NCBI GenBank assembly: GCA_026874595.1
Contig: CM049308.1
Span: forward strand, 81,144,124 to 81,208,123
DNA length: 64,000 bases
Reading direction: 5' to 3'
DNA from: Sipunculus nudus
Taxonomy: Eukaryota; Annelida; Sipuncula; Golfingiida; Sipunculidae
Shown here piece by piece: positions 1 to 10,570 of the stretch; the stretch's first letter is position 1, and every line of letters starts with the position of its first letter. The notes under the pieces were generated by a model that had not been told where the DNA came from, did no database searches, and saw only the letters and a program-made list of their open reading frames with translations. The translations under genes were made by a program, and so were the position numbers.

Positions 1-1887
1 CAAAAATGCTGCATCATTGTACATGAACATATCAGATTCAATTTCATTGATTTATACGACCTGTGTTATATAAAGTTGCTGGTACATTACTGCGGATTTA
101 TTTTGAACTTGCTCGTCGTCTGCTGCCTGATTATATCAACCTCCGCCAGATGGCTCATTGTTGCGCTACATTAACCTCTCTGTCGGTTCGTCCCGACACG
201 TTTAACAATATCCCATGGGAAGTATATCAATAGGTTATGTCAATTATTTTCTGTCAGCAAATTTTAGCAATTCCAATATCGATCATAATGTGTCAACTCT
301 CATTTTTTCAAATTCATCGGGGCTATTTTAGCGGAGGTTTCAATAAAGAATGATTGACATTGACAGGTTGATCCACACATAGATATTAACCAACCAAGTC
401 AAAGTACTGTCACGTACTCTAAAAACACTGTCTGCAATCGAGTTTATATGTTCCTTGTAATCATATGCTTTTTTGTACAAGCACAGGCTACAATAAATCC
501 GCGTTGTTGGTCTGAACAGCGATGTAGGTCTCAAATGAAGACATTTGAGATTAAAGCTATAGATCCCAAAGAATTAAGGAAAGAAAAAGGTTGAACTCGA
601 GTGCTCCAGTTGAAAGAGTCAAGGGCTCCGTACTGGCTCCTCTTTCAGTAGAGACAAAATACAGCTGAGCGACAACTCTTTAATTATAAGGTTTAAGATG
701 AAGTTGAATCAGAGGAGATAGAAATGAATAGATAAGGTCTATTAAGTCTGATTGACGAAACATTAAGGCCAGTGAACTTGTTAATATTACATTTTAAAGG
801 TTAATCTAACCTCCGTCAGTCACGTCAGTCCGGATCGCCGGTATACTTGTGTCACAAACTCACCAGTGTTGATATAGTATATGAGTCATCATGTATTTCA
901 GAAGGACTAACGAAAAAAAAATAACTACAAGAGGTCCCCTGGTCCGGATAAGAGGGGGAAGGGGGGGGGGCGTAAAAGTTGGTCTGAAACCCTTGAATTA
1001 GGTTGCGGTAAGTAAAACTAAGTTCTGTAAAAAAAAGATTTCCCTCTCAGAATGGGTCACTTAAACAAGAGCAAGAGGACTGCAGCATGTGTATCTCCTT
1101 TTCAAACAGTTTCGGCCTTAATGCAGGGAAGCAAGAATGACCTCTCCAAAAAGCCAAAAACAAGCATTTTGACACCTTGTCATTGGTTGACCACAGATTA
1201 TAAATGATTGACCGATTTGATTGACCAAAACACATTTAAAAATCAAATAATGCGGGGGGGGGGGGGGGGGGGGGGGGCTAATGGCTAGAGCCAGAGCCAA
1301 CCAGACCATTCACTACCGGGGTCATGAGAGTAAATAGGACCTTATGACCAACAAGCCGTCACTGAGTTCTGAGGCATCTTTCTGCTAAGTGTGTCGCCTA
1401 CTAGAACACTGTCGCCTTAAATTTGGAGGTGTAGACTTTTGGATTGCCCCTATATCCCAAGCGCTGTCCTTAAGAGTCCGTACAATCAGTCGTTCTAGAG
1501 GTTTTTAACTTACACGGACACCGGCTTCTGGTATCTGTGGATTCTCTTCCCATACCTTAAATAAGGCACATCCCATATAGAAGAAATGTATATCCATCAA
1601 ATGGTTCAAAGTTCAGAATGACAGGTATAGAATGTGTCTCACTCATGACCGGTAAAATAATTTAATCCTTTAATCCTTTAATTTACTTTCATTTAGCTAA
1701 TGAAGATAAGAACAAGATTTTGTTTCTTATTACTGGATGCTGTTAATTTTGGTGTTGGATGGTCCCCTGGCACGGGGCCTCTGGGACTTTAATCTGGGAC
1801 TTGGAATATCCGGTTTACTCTCTTGAATTCAGGTTAACGTATCAGTGAGCCCCCACTAAGACATGTCTCTGTCATGTTTAATTTCAG
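1..1887. other. Upstream intron of the cyclase gene; no exon recognised
   Basis: No exon of the cyclase or of any other recognised family was found here. The catalytic-domain exon that should precede the one at 1888 (family motif around GDTVNTASRMES) is not visible, so it lies left of the window. The stretch holds short G-runs (961-970 and a longer one at 1254) and AT-rich sequence with scattered short open frames that look random. Confidence 0.5.
1254..1277. repeat. Poly-G run, 24 bases
   Basis: An uninterrupted run of 24 G residues in presumed intronic DNA. Runs of this kind recur in the window and are prone to length error in assembly. Confidence 0.95.
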
Positions 1888-1979
1888 CACAACGGATACA
1901 CATTTCCCAGTCAACTTATGAATGTCTACGGCATACTGGGAAATTTTATATGGAGGAAAGGGGGTTAATTAACGTGAAG
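1888..1979 (+). CDS. Class III nucleotide cyclase, penultimate exon (likely membrane guanylate cyclase)
   Basis: This exon encodes the C-terminal part of a class III cyclase catalytic domain, which makes cGMP from GTP (or cAMP from ATP). It is bounded by an acceptor (tttaatttcag) and a strong donor (AAG|gtaagt). It begins with two bases of a split codon, then gives 30 residues: QRIHISQSTYECLRHTG, then KFYMEERGLINVK. The pattern RIHIS...T...L...G.F..EERG.I.VK matches the family's last alpha helix and the following beta strands. It splices in phase 0 to the exon at 4991, completing the family motif VKGKG. Membrane guanylate cyclase is preferred over soluble forms because the VKGKG...TYWL ending is kept. 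The split is inferred from sequence pattern only. Confidence 0.85.
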
Positions 1980-3606
1980 GTAAGTAAAGTAAACCTGAGT
2001 GCATGGCTTGTAATGTATATAATATACTTCATGTTACATATATCAGAGGTATTCCAGTATCCTTCATTGTGTTCCACTGTGGCATATTCATCAGAAACGG
2101 GTCAGGTAGATGACTTGGTTAATTAGGGGAGAATCCCTGTCACTCATCCCAACTTAGTTACTCCCTTGTGAACTACCACGTATTTCCGGTCTCTTTGAAT
2201 TCCTGTAATATTAAACAGTTAACTAAATTATCTCGGTGAACATTACACTTTCTTTTTATGCATCTCGGTTCCTCGCTAGACGTCAACGTCGGGTGTTAAT
2301 TTGACAAACAGCAACTATAATCACGGATACTACTTTTGGGATATAATTATACATAGCTGCATATACTGCTAATAAAAGCATAACTACTTCTATAACCAGG
2401 GGAGGACAAGGGTTACAAGGGGTCCCTTACTGCACTTCAAGCAAGGGCCCTTTCATCAAATTGATAAATTGTGTACAAGTAAACAAGACATATTGATGTA
2501 TTTAGAAGTGCACGGGACAAGCGCCCCTCTGTTCACTATACAGAACCTGGGAAACAGAACAATGTATGTTTATTCCATAAATATCAGAGCAAACTTTTGC
2601 CACTTACACGTTTTGAAATAAATCCATGCAGAATACACAATTATAGCTTAGTTTATAAAAAAAAATCACCCCGTTCACTTTTACCCTTCTGATACAGTGT
2701 CGATATGTGAGTTCCCGCTTATCTGACGTCTTCATTGCCGGACAAGTATTTTTGTGGGCCACACAGACAGATTTGGTTGCCCACATTCGATACCACCCGC
2801 GGGCCGTAGTTTGCCCATGAATCCTTGCCTTTACATGAATCAGTATGGTAGTGGGGTAGTGGTTTATTTTCAACTAAAAAAAGCATAATTTATTTGTGAA
2901 TGCGAAAAGAGCTTATTATGAATTAATCCACATTAATTATGCATAACTTCCCTATTACTTGATTTTTCTCTTTCAGTTAGGATATTTATTGAGATTCCTA
3001 TATAGCACAGAGCTTGTATCTGTATAGTCAATAGTCAGTTTGCACCTGATGTTATTAAAAATAATCAGGAGTGCTGTTTGAAAGACACATATGCCATCTG
3101 ACAAGCATAATATCAAACGAAAAGGACGTTGTTGTCTTGGTTAAATATGGTGGGACTGGACTAATTTCACTATGTATGATTATCCTTGGACTCACGGGTA
3201 TAAAGAGGTTATTGCCGATTTGCAGTAGTATAAATATCATATAGCATACTGACTTAAAAGCTCAGAGAGACCAGAGAATTTCAGTGAAACAAACTGGTAC
3301 AATCCAAGTAGCAGCACATTTAGTAAAATTATCTTGTGACACTTTATTTCACTTTTCCGCCTACTGCAGGTTTAGTGTATCTATATATAAGGCAAAAGAA
3401 AAATTTATATTTTATAGAAACCTCACCAAACACAACCCCCACCCAAACAAAATAATAGTGACTCTGAAAGATTTATATACAAATTTATGTGAAAATACTC
3501 GGAAAACCGTCAGGCATCGTGCAGTCATTTACACATTATCACTTCAGAACAGGACAATACAGATGATCATACAGTTTGAATAAAAATAACTGATAAAGTG
3601 ATGTAA

Positions 3607-3914
3607 GGCCAAAAAAATAAAAGGGTATGGTTCTCAGGCACTTCTTTTCAGAAATCAATGCGGGCGGGCGAAATTTTATTTTTGACTTTTTTTTTGTATG
3701 TTTCGATAAAATTTCATATGATCAGGGAAAAGCATGTAAATGACAGGTTTCTATTTGCTAAACATGTAAAAGCACAACATAACAAAGGAAATCGTATCGA
3801 TATTGTATTATTTTACGACCTTGAATGATGAAATCAAAATAAAAATGTTTGATGCGGGGGGTTAAAATTGACGCAGGGGGTGCCTGAGAACCATACCTTT
3901 AATTTATTTTGGCC
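3607..3914. mobile_element. PIF/Harbinger-like MITE with TAA target duplication
   Basis: Both ends carry long inverted repeats. The left end starts GGCCAAAAAAATAAAAGGG and runs into TATGGTTCTCAGGCAC. The right end, read on the other strand, starts GGCCAAAATAAATTAAAGG and runs into the same TATGGTTCTCAGGCAC. TAA lies directly outside each end (3604-3606 and 3915-3917). A 3-bp TWA duplication and a 308-bp non-coding body fit PIF/Harbinger MITEs. No transposase is encoded. The superfamily call rests on the duplication length and terminal GGCC only. Confidence 0.75.
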
Positions 3915-4834
3915 TAATTGATCATTTTTTAAATTAAAAGATATTCTTGAGATTCTGGTGGGCTTTTTCATCCACGGTCGGGGACCCGCTGAAAATACTG
4001 AGCACACGGAGAAATTTTTCAGTTAATTTTAAGTTTTATAATTCCGCAACGATGACAATTGGCAACCAACAAGGTAAAACAGCAAAACATATTGACAAAA
4101 CATTAAGTCAGTGGAAATTGGTCAGTTTTGAGAAAAAATTGCATTGGGATGCAAAAACATATATATCCTGGTGGTTTTGGACGAAATCTCATAGTATTTG
4201 AACAATGTGTTCAATTTGTAAAAATATGTGTTGTATTCTTATGCAGAAAATGTTAATTTTCCTATGTTTTTACATGCATAACATTTGATTTACAAACACA
4301 TGTTTTAGATAACTTTTTTTGAGCTTCCTAAATACAGCGCTCCCCTCTCTGTAGCCGTGACAACCCGACTCAGTAGGCAATGACAACTGAGCTGTGTAGC
4401 CTACCTGAGTCGTGATACCAGCAAAATCGGGGAATGCATCGCAGTGGTCTTCCATCATGTTGCATTCATATTGTGGTAAACGACCATTATCTTAACATTA
4501 TGCTACGAATGGAATTTACACGAGATAATACATATGGACTCACAACCCAACCTGAAATCCCGTCTCTATTTAGAGTCGTTACGAGTCATTTCCTGTATCG
4601 CGTACAAGTTGGCTGCGTCTAGTAAACCCGTTGCGAGCCATGCCTGCATTCATGCGGTCAGAAATTCAACAAACATGCGGAGGGATTTACCAATATGCTG
4701 AGTTAAAACCGAAATTTTCCTGCTCATATTTGGTGTTGTCAGAAAGTACACTAAAATGCTAGCGATTAGTCAGGGTTATGTCGATTGACAGCGTACTTGC
4801 ATGCCATGAGGCATCAAAAATGACGAAAATATTT

Positions 4835-4946
4835 CCACTACAACTACTACTACTACAACTGCTACGGCTATTGCTACTACTGCTACTACTACTAATACTA
4901 CTACTACTACTACTGTTACTACAAATACTACTGCTGCTACAATAAA
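4835..4946. repeat. Imperfect (ACT)n trinucleotide tract
   Basis: A run of ACT/GCT/ATT-type triplets with substitutions. It ends about 45 bases before the acceptor of the last cyclase exon and produces artefactual poly-Ser or poly-Val frames on the opposite strand. Confidence 0.9.
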
Positions 4947-4990
4947 GTGACAAAATCTTGTTTTAAATTTGAAATTGTATTTCATTTCAG

Positions 4991-5095
4991 GGGAAAGGCG
5001 TAATGAATACATACTGGCTTGTAAGACAACTTGCGTCGCGGGAACCGAAGAAGGTCAACTCGGTGAGCATAAACTGGTCGGAGGCCCTGTCCTGA
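4991..5095 (+). CDS. Class III nucleotide cyclase, terminal exon with stop
   Basis: The acceptor (tttcatttcag) is followed in phase 0 by GKGVMNTYWLVRQLAS, then REPKKVNSVSINWSEALS and TGA: 34 residues. KGKG...TYWL is the conserved end of the catalytic domain in receptor guanylate cyclases; adenylyl cyclases more often have TYF at this point. After it comes a short tail of about 22 residues that I do not recognise. An internal gtgagc after the Ser codon at 5062 could act as a donor for a longer tail, but the open frame to the stop makes this the simplest last exon. Confidence 0.85.
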   Translation, partial: GKGVMNTYWLVRQLASREPKKVNSVSINWSEALS

Positions 5096-5191
5096 CAGAC
5101 TGATACTTGGATACTTAAGGGCTGGATGCAAATGGACACTGGTTGACACTGATAGCCGATCTGTAGGGAACACTGATATTGACAATGAACA

Positions 5192-5204
5192 ATTAAACAT
5201 TAAA
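5192..5204 (+). promoter_or_regulatory. Candidate poly(A) signals (two ATTAAA)
   Basis: Two ATTAAA hexamers start 7 bases apart, about 100 bases past the cyclase stop codon. ATTAAA is the commonest variant of the animal poly(A) signal. In AT-rich DNA this may be chance. Confidence 0.35.
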
Positions 5205-6080
5205 TTTGTGAAATATATAAAATTCTATGGATACAATTTTATTCAACACATGCATGATGTTGTGGTATGTGTTCTGTCCAGTCTGTTTGAGCTGAAAAGT
5301 GAATGCTGCAGTTCACATTTCGTTCATTTTGATATAAAAAAAACTGTACCAGGTTTAAAGTAATGTATACTTTATGGGGTCTTATATAAATTTCAAACAA
5401 CTTTTGGATTGACTTTATACATACTGATTTTTGACAATAATGACACCTGACAATAATGGCACCTTAAAGGTACCCATTCACCTACCTTTTGAGCTAGTAT
5501 TTATGTGAGATCAGGCTTCCTCTCTGTATATATCAAAGATCTAAGGGTTGTGAAAAGTTCTTATAACACCTTCGTGAAGGATGCATGAACTTGTTCATCA
5601 ACAACATGTTGTAAACACAGCAATGTTGACAAATTGGAAAAACATGTAACCTAAGGTGGTAGGTTGGATATATGAGGAGCTAGAAAGGTCACTTGTTGCA
5701 AATCGCCATTTGCAAAGGTCTAGCTTATCTGACTTGCTGCCAGATGCCCTTGTTGAATTTATTTTGATAATTTTGGCGGACCCCTACATATTATAGACAC
5801 GTTGATATAAATAGGCAGTTGTTGTGCGGTGATATCCACGCTTTCTGGCCTGTTATTATAAAAGCTCCTAGGGCTTACCATTAGTTTATAAATGTCATTT
5901 GGGTGATTAGGCCCCTTTAACCCTGTCAAACGAAAGAACAGGCGGCAAATTCTTTGACATGTTAACGAATTTTCGAGAAAGTCGTACAACAAAATAGGCG
6001 TCGGTGGAGTACGAACATTTGAAAGACATATGCTGGTTGTGTTTGTCATCTTGCTTTCGGCTATTTTATCATAGAACTCG
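5205..6080. other. Intergenic stretch; a reverse open frame without known homology
   Basis: No recognised gene. The - strand is open for 121 codons across 5759-6124, but no family was recognised and the frame runs through sequence that looks like dispersed repeat (for example TTAAAGGGGCCTAATCACCC). The right-hand part may instead be the promoter of the candidate transcript starting near 6087. Confidence 0.4.
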
Positions 6081-6086
6081 AAAAAA

Positions 6087-6164
6087 ATGGCGGACATGAA
6101 GCATGGCAGTTGCACTAGGTCCAATGATCAAGCGGCGAGGAATAAAACTAAAAAAATATACGGG
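6087..6164 (+). CDS. Candidate first coding exon of a small unrecognised gene
   Basis: An ATG in a good context (AAAAAAATGGCGG) opens 26 codons, reading MADMKHGSCTRSNDQAARN, then KTKKIYG, and ends at a donor-like GGG|gtacgt. Unspliced, the frame stops three codons later. It splices in phase 0 to the open segment at 6391, giving 57 residues. The surrounding DNA (6080-6300) is unusually rich in CpG and GC for this window, as at an unmethylated start site. The protein is basic and matches nothing I recognise. Confidence 0.3.
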
Positions 6165-6390
6165 GTACGTTGAAAAAACATCGGGTAAATACGAGATGTC
6201 GCTGCTGGCCGGCGCCACGTCCCGATTTGTATGTGCCGTTGCCGAAAAAAGGCTTTACTGTGAACGAACAGTGGCGCCACCCAGGAATGTTTGTGGTTAA
6301 TGTACACGTACAAAATATTGTATGATTAGAATAAACCATAACGCCTAATGATTGCCTTGTTCATCATTTTGCAATACTATGTTTCTACAG

Positions 6391-6486
6391 AAACAGGAAG
6401 TTTACTTTTATCAGAGGATATTGGGTGGGAGCTCAGGAGAAATCGATAGGGCCACCAAGCATATAATTTCTGAAGCCAGTGTGTGA
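6391..6486 (+). CDS. Candidate terminal exon of the same small gene
   Basis: A clean acceptor (gtttctacag) is followed by 31 open codons, KQEVYFYQRILGGSSGEI, then DRATKHIISEASV and TGA. The phase agrees with the exon ending at 6164 across a 226-bp intron. AATAAA follows 143 bases after the stop. Family unknown. The splice pairing is inferred, and chance is possible for a segment this short. Confidence 0.28.
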   Translation, partial: KQEVYFYQRILGGSSGEIDRATKHIISEASV

Positions 6487-6628
6487 CGTAACTAAGGATT
6501 CCATGTTGTGTATGATGTACCAGCAGGGGGGAGATATCTGGCAGTTGCACGGCATGGTATTCAGAGAAACTTAACTCCTTGTAAATTAGAATCGAATGGG
6601 CTTCTCATGAAAAAAATCAACATGGATG

Positions 6629-6634
6629 AATAAA
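6629..6634 (+). promoter_or_regulatory. Candidate poly(A) signal AATAAA
   Basis: A canonical AATAAA lies 143 bases after the stop of the candidate mini-gene, and would serve it if the gene is real. Confidence 0.3.
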
Positions 6635-6728
6635 CTCTGATTTGCTGCTGATGACGGATAGTTCACAGGGACGTAGAGTCATCTTTGAACGGGGAGGCGC
6701 ATAAGATGCCTGTATAGCTTAAAGGCCT

Positions 6729-6729
<1 letters not shown>

Positions 6730-6772
<43 letters not shown>
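6730..6772. repeat. (CA)n microsatellite
   Basis: A perfect CA dinucleotide run of about 21 units in intergenic DNA. Confidence 0.97.
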
Positions 6773-6775
<3 letters not shown>

Positions 6776-7478
6776 TAAAAATAAAACGCCATATGCATTG
6801 AAAAAAGTAACTTATCGTCATATTTTACAAGCTTAAATAAGATACATTTTATTCACAGACCCACTGAGATTTAATTAAATGATTTATTAAAAACAAAAAG
6901 ATTTTGTATATATCAGCAAACCAGCAAAACAAAAAAAAAATGGTTCGCCCGTCCCAGTGAATGTAATGTTTGAAAATATAATTCGAAATTAATTTGGTCA
7001 AAGGTTAAATAAAGAGGGTACTTCTTGACTCAGATAAACATGGATGAAACGTTAATGGTGCAACAGTTCCACGGTGTATGACAATGTCCAACAGCTTCAT
7101 TAAAATGAGTGCAGGTGCTGATCGGGGCGAAAATATAAAAGCTTCGCAAGCGAGTGTAACCAACAAATGTCCACAAATGTAATAGCCACAACATGGACAA
7201 ATGTTAAAGCTAACAAGAATGTTACAACCGCCATCCACCGTACTGATTAAGATTTACACAAATGACCCAAGGGTCATGAGGCTCAGGCAACTTTTATTTG
7301 TTATAATATATGTTAGCACTACATACATAGTATTTCAAGATACCTTCAAGTATTATTTTCAACTGTCTTAAGCTAAACAGTGAACTGGCTCAAATTGAAG
7401 CTTCAGGCAGAACAAAGTGTACGTAAGACTTTGTTTATCGGGACTGCAGAACTGATCACCAAACTTGCAATTATCAGC

Positions 7479-7504
7479 GGGGGGGGGGGGGGGGGGGGGG
7501 GGGG
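7479..7504. repeat. Poly-G run, 26 bases
   Basis: An uninterrupted G homopolymer. The surrounding 6.8-8.0 kb contains no recognised gene. Confidence 0.95.
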
Positions 7505-7994
7505 TTAGAACATTTTTTAGTCTCATCGTAATCTTATTCCTGAGTCGGACTTTAACGATAAATCAACGAGAAGCAAACGGGAAAAGAATGGCTTTATCTC
7601 TAAACCCTTCGTTGTTGTTAAGTTACTGAGATCTGCTTTATAAGTAACGAAATAGCGTTAGTCTCTGTCGTTTCCATTTCTAGGAAGGGTCAAGGAAGCA
7701 TCTTATGCCAATATTCCTATGCTCTTCCGAAGTGGATGTTAGTTTAAATGAGTATAACTATTTCTGGGCTGCGAACTAACAGAAAAAATGTTAGAGTGCC
7801 TTTTCACCAGTTAAGTCTATGACATGCGCTTTGCCAGGCCGGTTTCTAATTTCATCCATACAATTGCAACAATTGTACATGTTCAGATAATTTCAAAAGA
7901 AGGCTTTGAAGGACGCTATACCAAGCGTTCTGTATTTGCAAAATGGAAAAGCCTCACTGAGTATCCAGCAACAAAATCATGTTACAAAATCACC

Positions 7995-8395
7995 ACTTAC
8001 AATGAGGGACTTTTTGACAATTCACACCTACAATGAGTGATTTTGGAACAATTCCCACCTACAATGAGTGATTTTGGAACAATTCCCACCTACAATGAGG
8101 GACCTTTGGGACAATTCCCACCTACAATGAGGGACTTTTAAAACAATTCCTACCTACAGTGAGTGATTTTGGAACAATTTCTACCAGAATGATTGACTTG
8201 TGGGACAATTCCCACCTACAGTGAGTGATTTTGGAACAATTCCCACCTACAATGAGGGACCTTTGGGACAATTCCCACCTACAATGAGGGACTTTGGGGC
8301 ATTTCCCACTAGAATTAGGCACTTTTCGGACAATTCCCACCTACAATGAGGGACTTTTTGGACCATTACCACTAAAGTGAGAGACTTTTGTTACA
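7995..8395. repeat. 31-bp minisatellite, about 12-13 units
   Basis: The unit reads acaattcccacctacaatg followed by agtgattttgga. Variants alternate between AGTGATTTTGGA and AGGGACCTTTGGG endings. Units are tandem and 31 bp apart, with degenerate copies at the right end. Because 31 is not a multiple of 3, the reverse strand cycles through frames and gives a spurious repetitive protein. No coding role is inferred. Confidence 0.95.
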
Positions 8396-10153
8396 ATGTT
8401 ATGTACGAATGTCACAGCATCTTCTTGAAATAAACCAAATAAACATTGTCTGCATTTTATATATTTATATTTGATTATATGTGAATATATGTCCCTTTGT
8501 TCTTTACATAAAGGAGACCCAGGTGTGATTTTTTTTTTTAAATTGAGGTTGTAATCGTGCAATCTGGGGTCGTTTAAATGCATTATAAGCAAAATTTACA
8601 TTGTGGCACACATCTATACGTGTCCTTGGTAGTAAATGGGTCTTTCTGACAACATTACCACGTTCATTCCTTAATATTGTAATGAAACATTATCCCCTAA
8701 AAATCCTTGTAAGCCCGCCGTTAATTAAGCATTATAAACTTTATGAACTTGTCGTGAGCGGACGTTGATTGACTGGTATCTTGCAGGACACCTATTAACG
8801 CCCGCTTTTTCCAGTTCAACTAACGATAAATCCCGAGTCTAAATCCCGTTGCAAATGACTATGGGACACTACAATCATGGCGAATTCTTCTCTATGTAAA
8901 CATTAGGGCTCTTACAATGATAGAACCTTGCAAGCGATTGTTCACCCGACACTGAACTTCAGCGGCAGTGACTGACAATGACCGAGGTTGCTGTGGCAAC
9001 CACTGTATACAACCATGATGGACCACATGGACCCGGATGTCACCTGTTTGTCCAGTATCGCGTCCATTTACCAAACACGTGCTTAAACCGGGTGGCACAT
9101 GGACCTTGATGAAATAATTAATGCACCAATAACAGCAGATGAGTTTGAAAAATGTATAAAGAATTTTAAAAAAATGGCTAAGCATGTGGACATGAAAAAA
9201 TTTTAAATGAAGTTATTAAGACTTCGTCTGAAATCTTCTGCCGGTGCTGGTCAAACTCTTCAACAGAGTTCTTGATGATGGGCACATTCATTAGTAACAT
9301 ATATAAACTCTTGTAGCCAGTAGCCAAGCTGGGGTAAGACCAGAAATTCTGTCGCCTCTACTTTTTTTATTTTTATTAAAGATTTGGAAGATTTCCTACT
9401 TAAAAAAAGATGCGACCCTGTGTTTATCGCTGATGAAACAAATGAGATGTGGTTGAGATTAGTTTTGATACTGTATGCTGATGATACAGAAGTACTAGCA
9501 GACTCCCCTGGTAAATTGCCCAAAAAAAGCCTGAACACAATAAAAGAGTATTGTGATCAGTGGAAAATGTCCATAAATAGTTATAAAGCAAAGATAGTCA
9601 TTTTCTTCTAGAATAAAATCAATAAAGGACTCCATCAGTTTAAAATAGGAAATGACAATTCAAATTGAGAACCACTTTAACTATTTGGGGGTTACCTTCA
9701 ACTATAATGGGAAGTTCACACAAGCAGTTAAGGATGAGCATGACCTAGCAAATCGAGCAATGTTTGGTATGTATAAAAAGTGCCAGTCATTAAACTTACC
9801 AATTGACCTTCAGATAGTCATATTTGACAAAATGGTGATCCCAGTACTTCTCTATGGATGTGAAATCTGGGAATTTGACAATATAGCAATTTTGGAAAAC
9901 TTCACTTAAAATAATGTAAAATGGTTCTTAAAACTAATAAATCAACACAGACTGCAATGGTGTATCGGGAATTAGGTAGATACACCATTGATGTGTATGT
10001 AAGGAAAATAATATTGAATTTTTGGTTCAGGGTTATCACTGGGAATTAAGAGAAACTGAGCAACAGTGTATATACAATATGCTTGTCATAACTCATACAA
10101 TATACAAGGTAAACCGAATGGATAACAGGTATTAGAAAAATATTCAATGACTC

Positions 10154-10264
10154 CAGTGGCGTCAATTTTTCTTCCAGGGTGGGGGGGGGGGGATGATTTT
10201 GTATATGCATATACACACACACATATATATATACCCTTTTCAGCATGTCTGAGTGACATATTTA

Positions 10265-10312
<48 letters not shown>

Positions 10313-10570
10313 TTATATATACGTAATATTTTAAATAATTATAATGTTTTAGAAAATAAGTTATTTTGTGAATTCTAAGCAAGGTTTAGATATAATTTAG
10401 TAAATAGATCCAACGTCTTTAATTCTATTTATTAATATATTTTATTTGCAATATTATAATATTATTCTCTGAAAAGTGGGGGGGGGGGGATGATTACATT
10501 GACCATCCCCCCCTTGCCAAAAAGTGGGGGGTATATATACCCCCCATCCCCCCCTATATTGACGCCCCTG
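10154..10570. mobile_element. hAT-type MITE inserted in the LINE, 8-bp target duplication
   Basis: The element starts CAGTGGCGTCAAT and ends with the inverted counterpart ATTGACGCCCCTG. AATGACTC occurs directly outside each end (10146-10153 and 10571-10578). CAGNGGCG termini with 8-bp duplications are the hallmark of the hAT superfamily. The LINE reading resumes right after the second duplication, so the order of events is clear. The 417-bp body is non-coding: G-runs near both ends, a (TA)n tract and AT-rich filler. Confidence 0.88.
10265..10309. repeat. (TA)n microsatellite inside the hAT-type MITE
   Basis: A TA run of about 22 units inside the MITE, probably expanded after insertion. Confidence 0.9.

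Larger units (their letters stand above)
1980..4990 (+). other. Intron of the cyclase gene
   Basis: A 3.0-kb intron joining the two cyclase exons. It contains a MITE with TAA target duplications (3607-3914) and an imperfect trinucleotide tract (4835-4946) just before the acceptor. A GC-richer patch near 2690-2830 and another at 4330-4640 contain short open frames, but no family was recognised in them. Confidence 0.7.

Noticed and set aside
4759-5012. Poly-Ser and poly-Val reverse frames
   Set aside because: Both are products of the ACT trinucleotide tract and overlap the real cyclase exon on the other strand.
5759-6124. 121-codon reverse open frame
   Set aside because: No motif, no splice partners, and it crosses repeat-like sequence; it also runs into the candidate start site on the other strand.
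8122-8340. Open reverse frame with repeated CRWELS-like peptides
   Set aside because: It follows from the 31-bp minisatellite read in three frames, not from coding constraint.
8958-9010. Hairpin GGTTGC-TGTG-GCAACC as a terminator or RNA element
   Set aside because: A single 6-bp stem in eukaryotic intergenic DNA next to a LINE remnant; no reason to assign a function.
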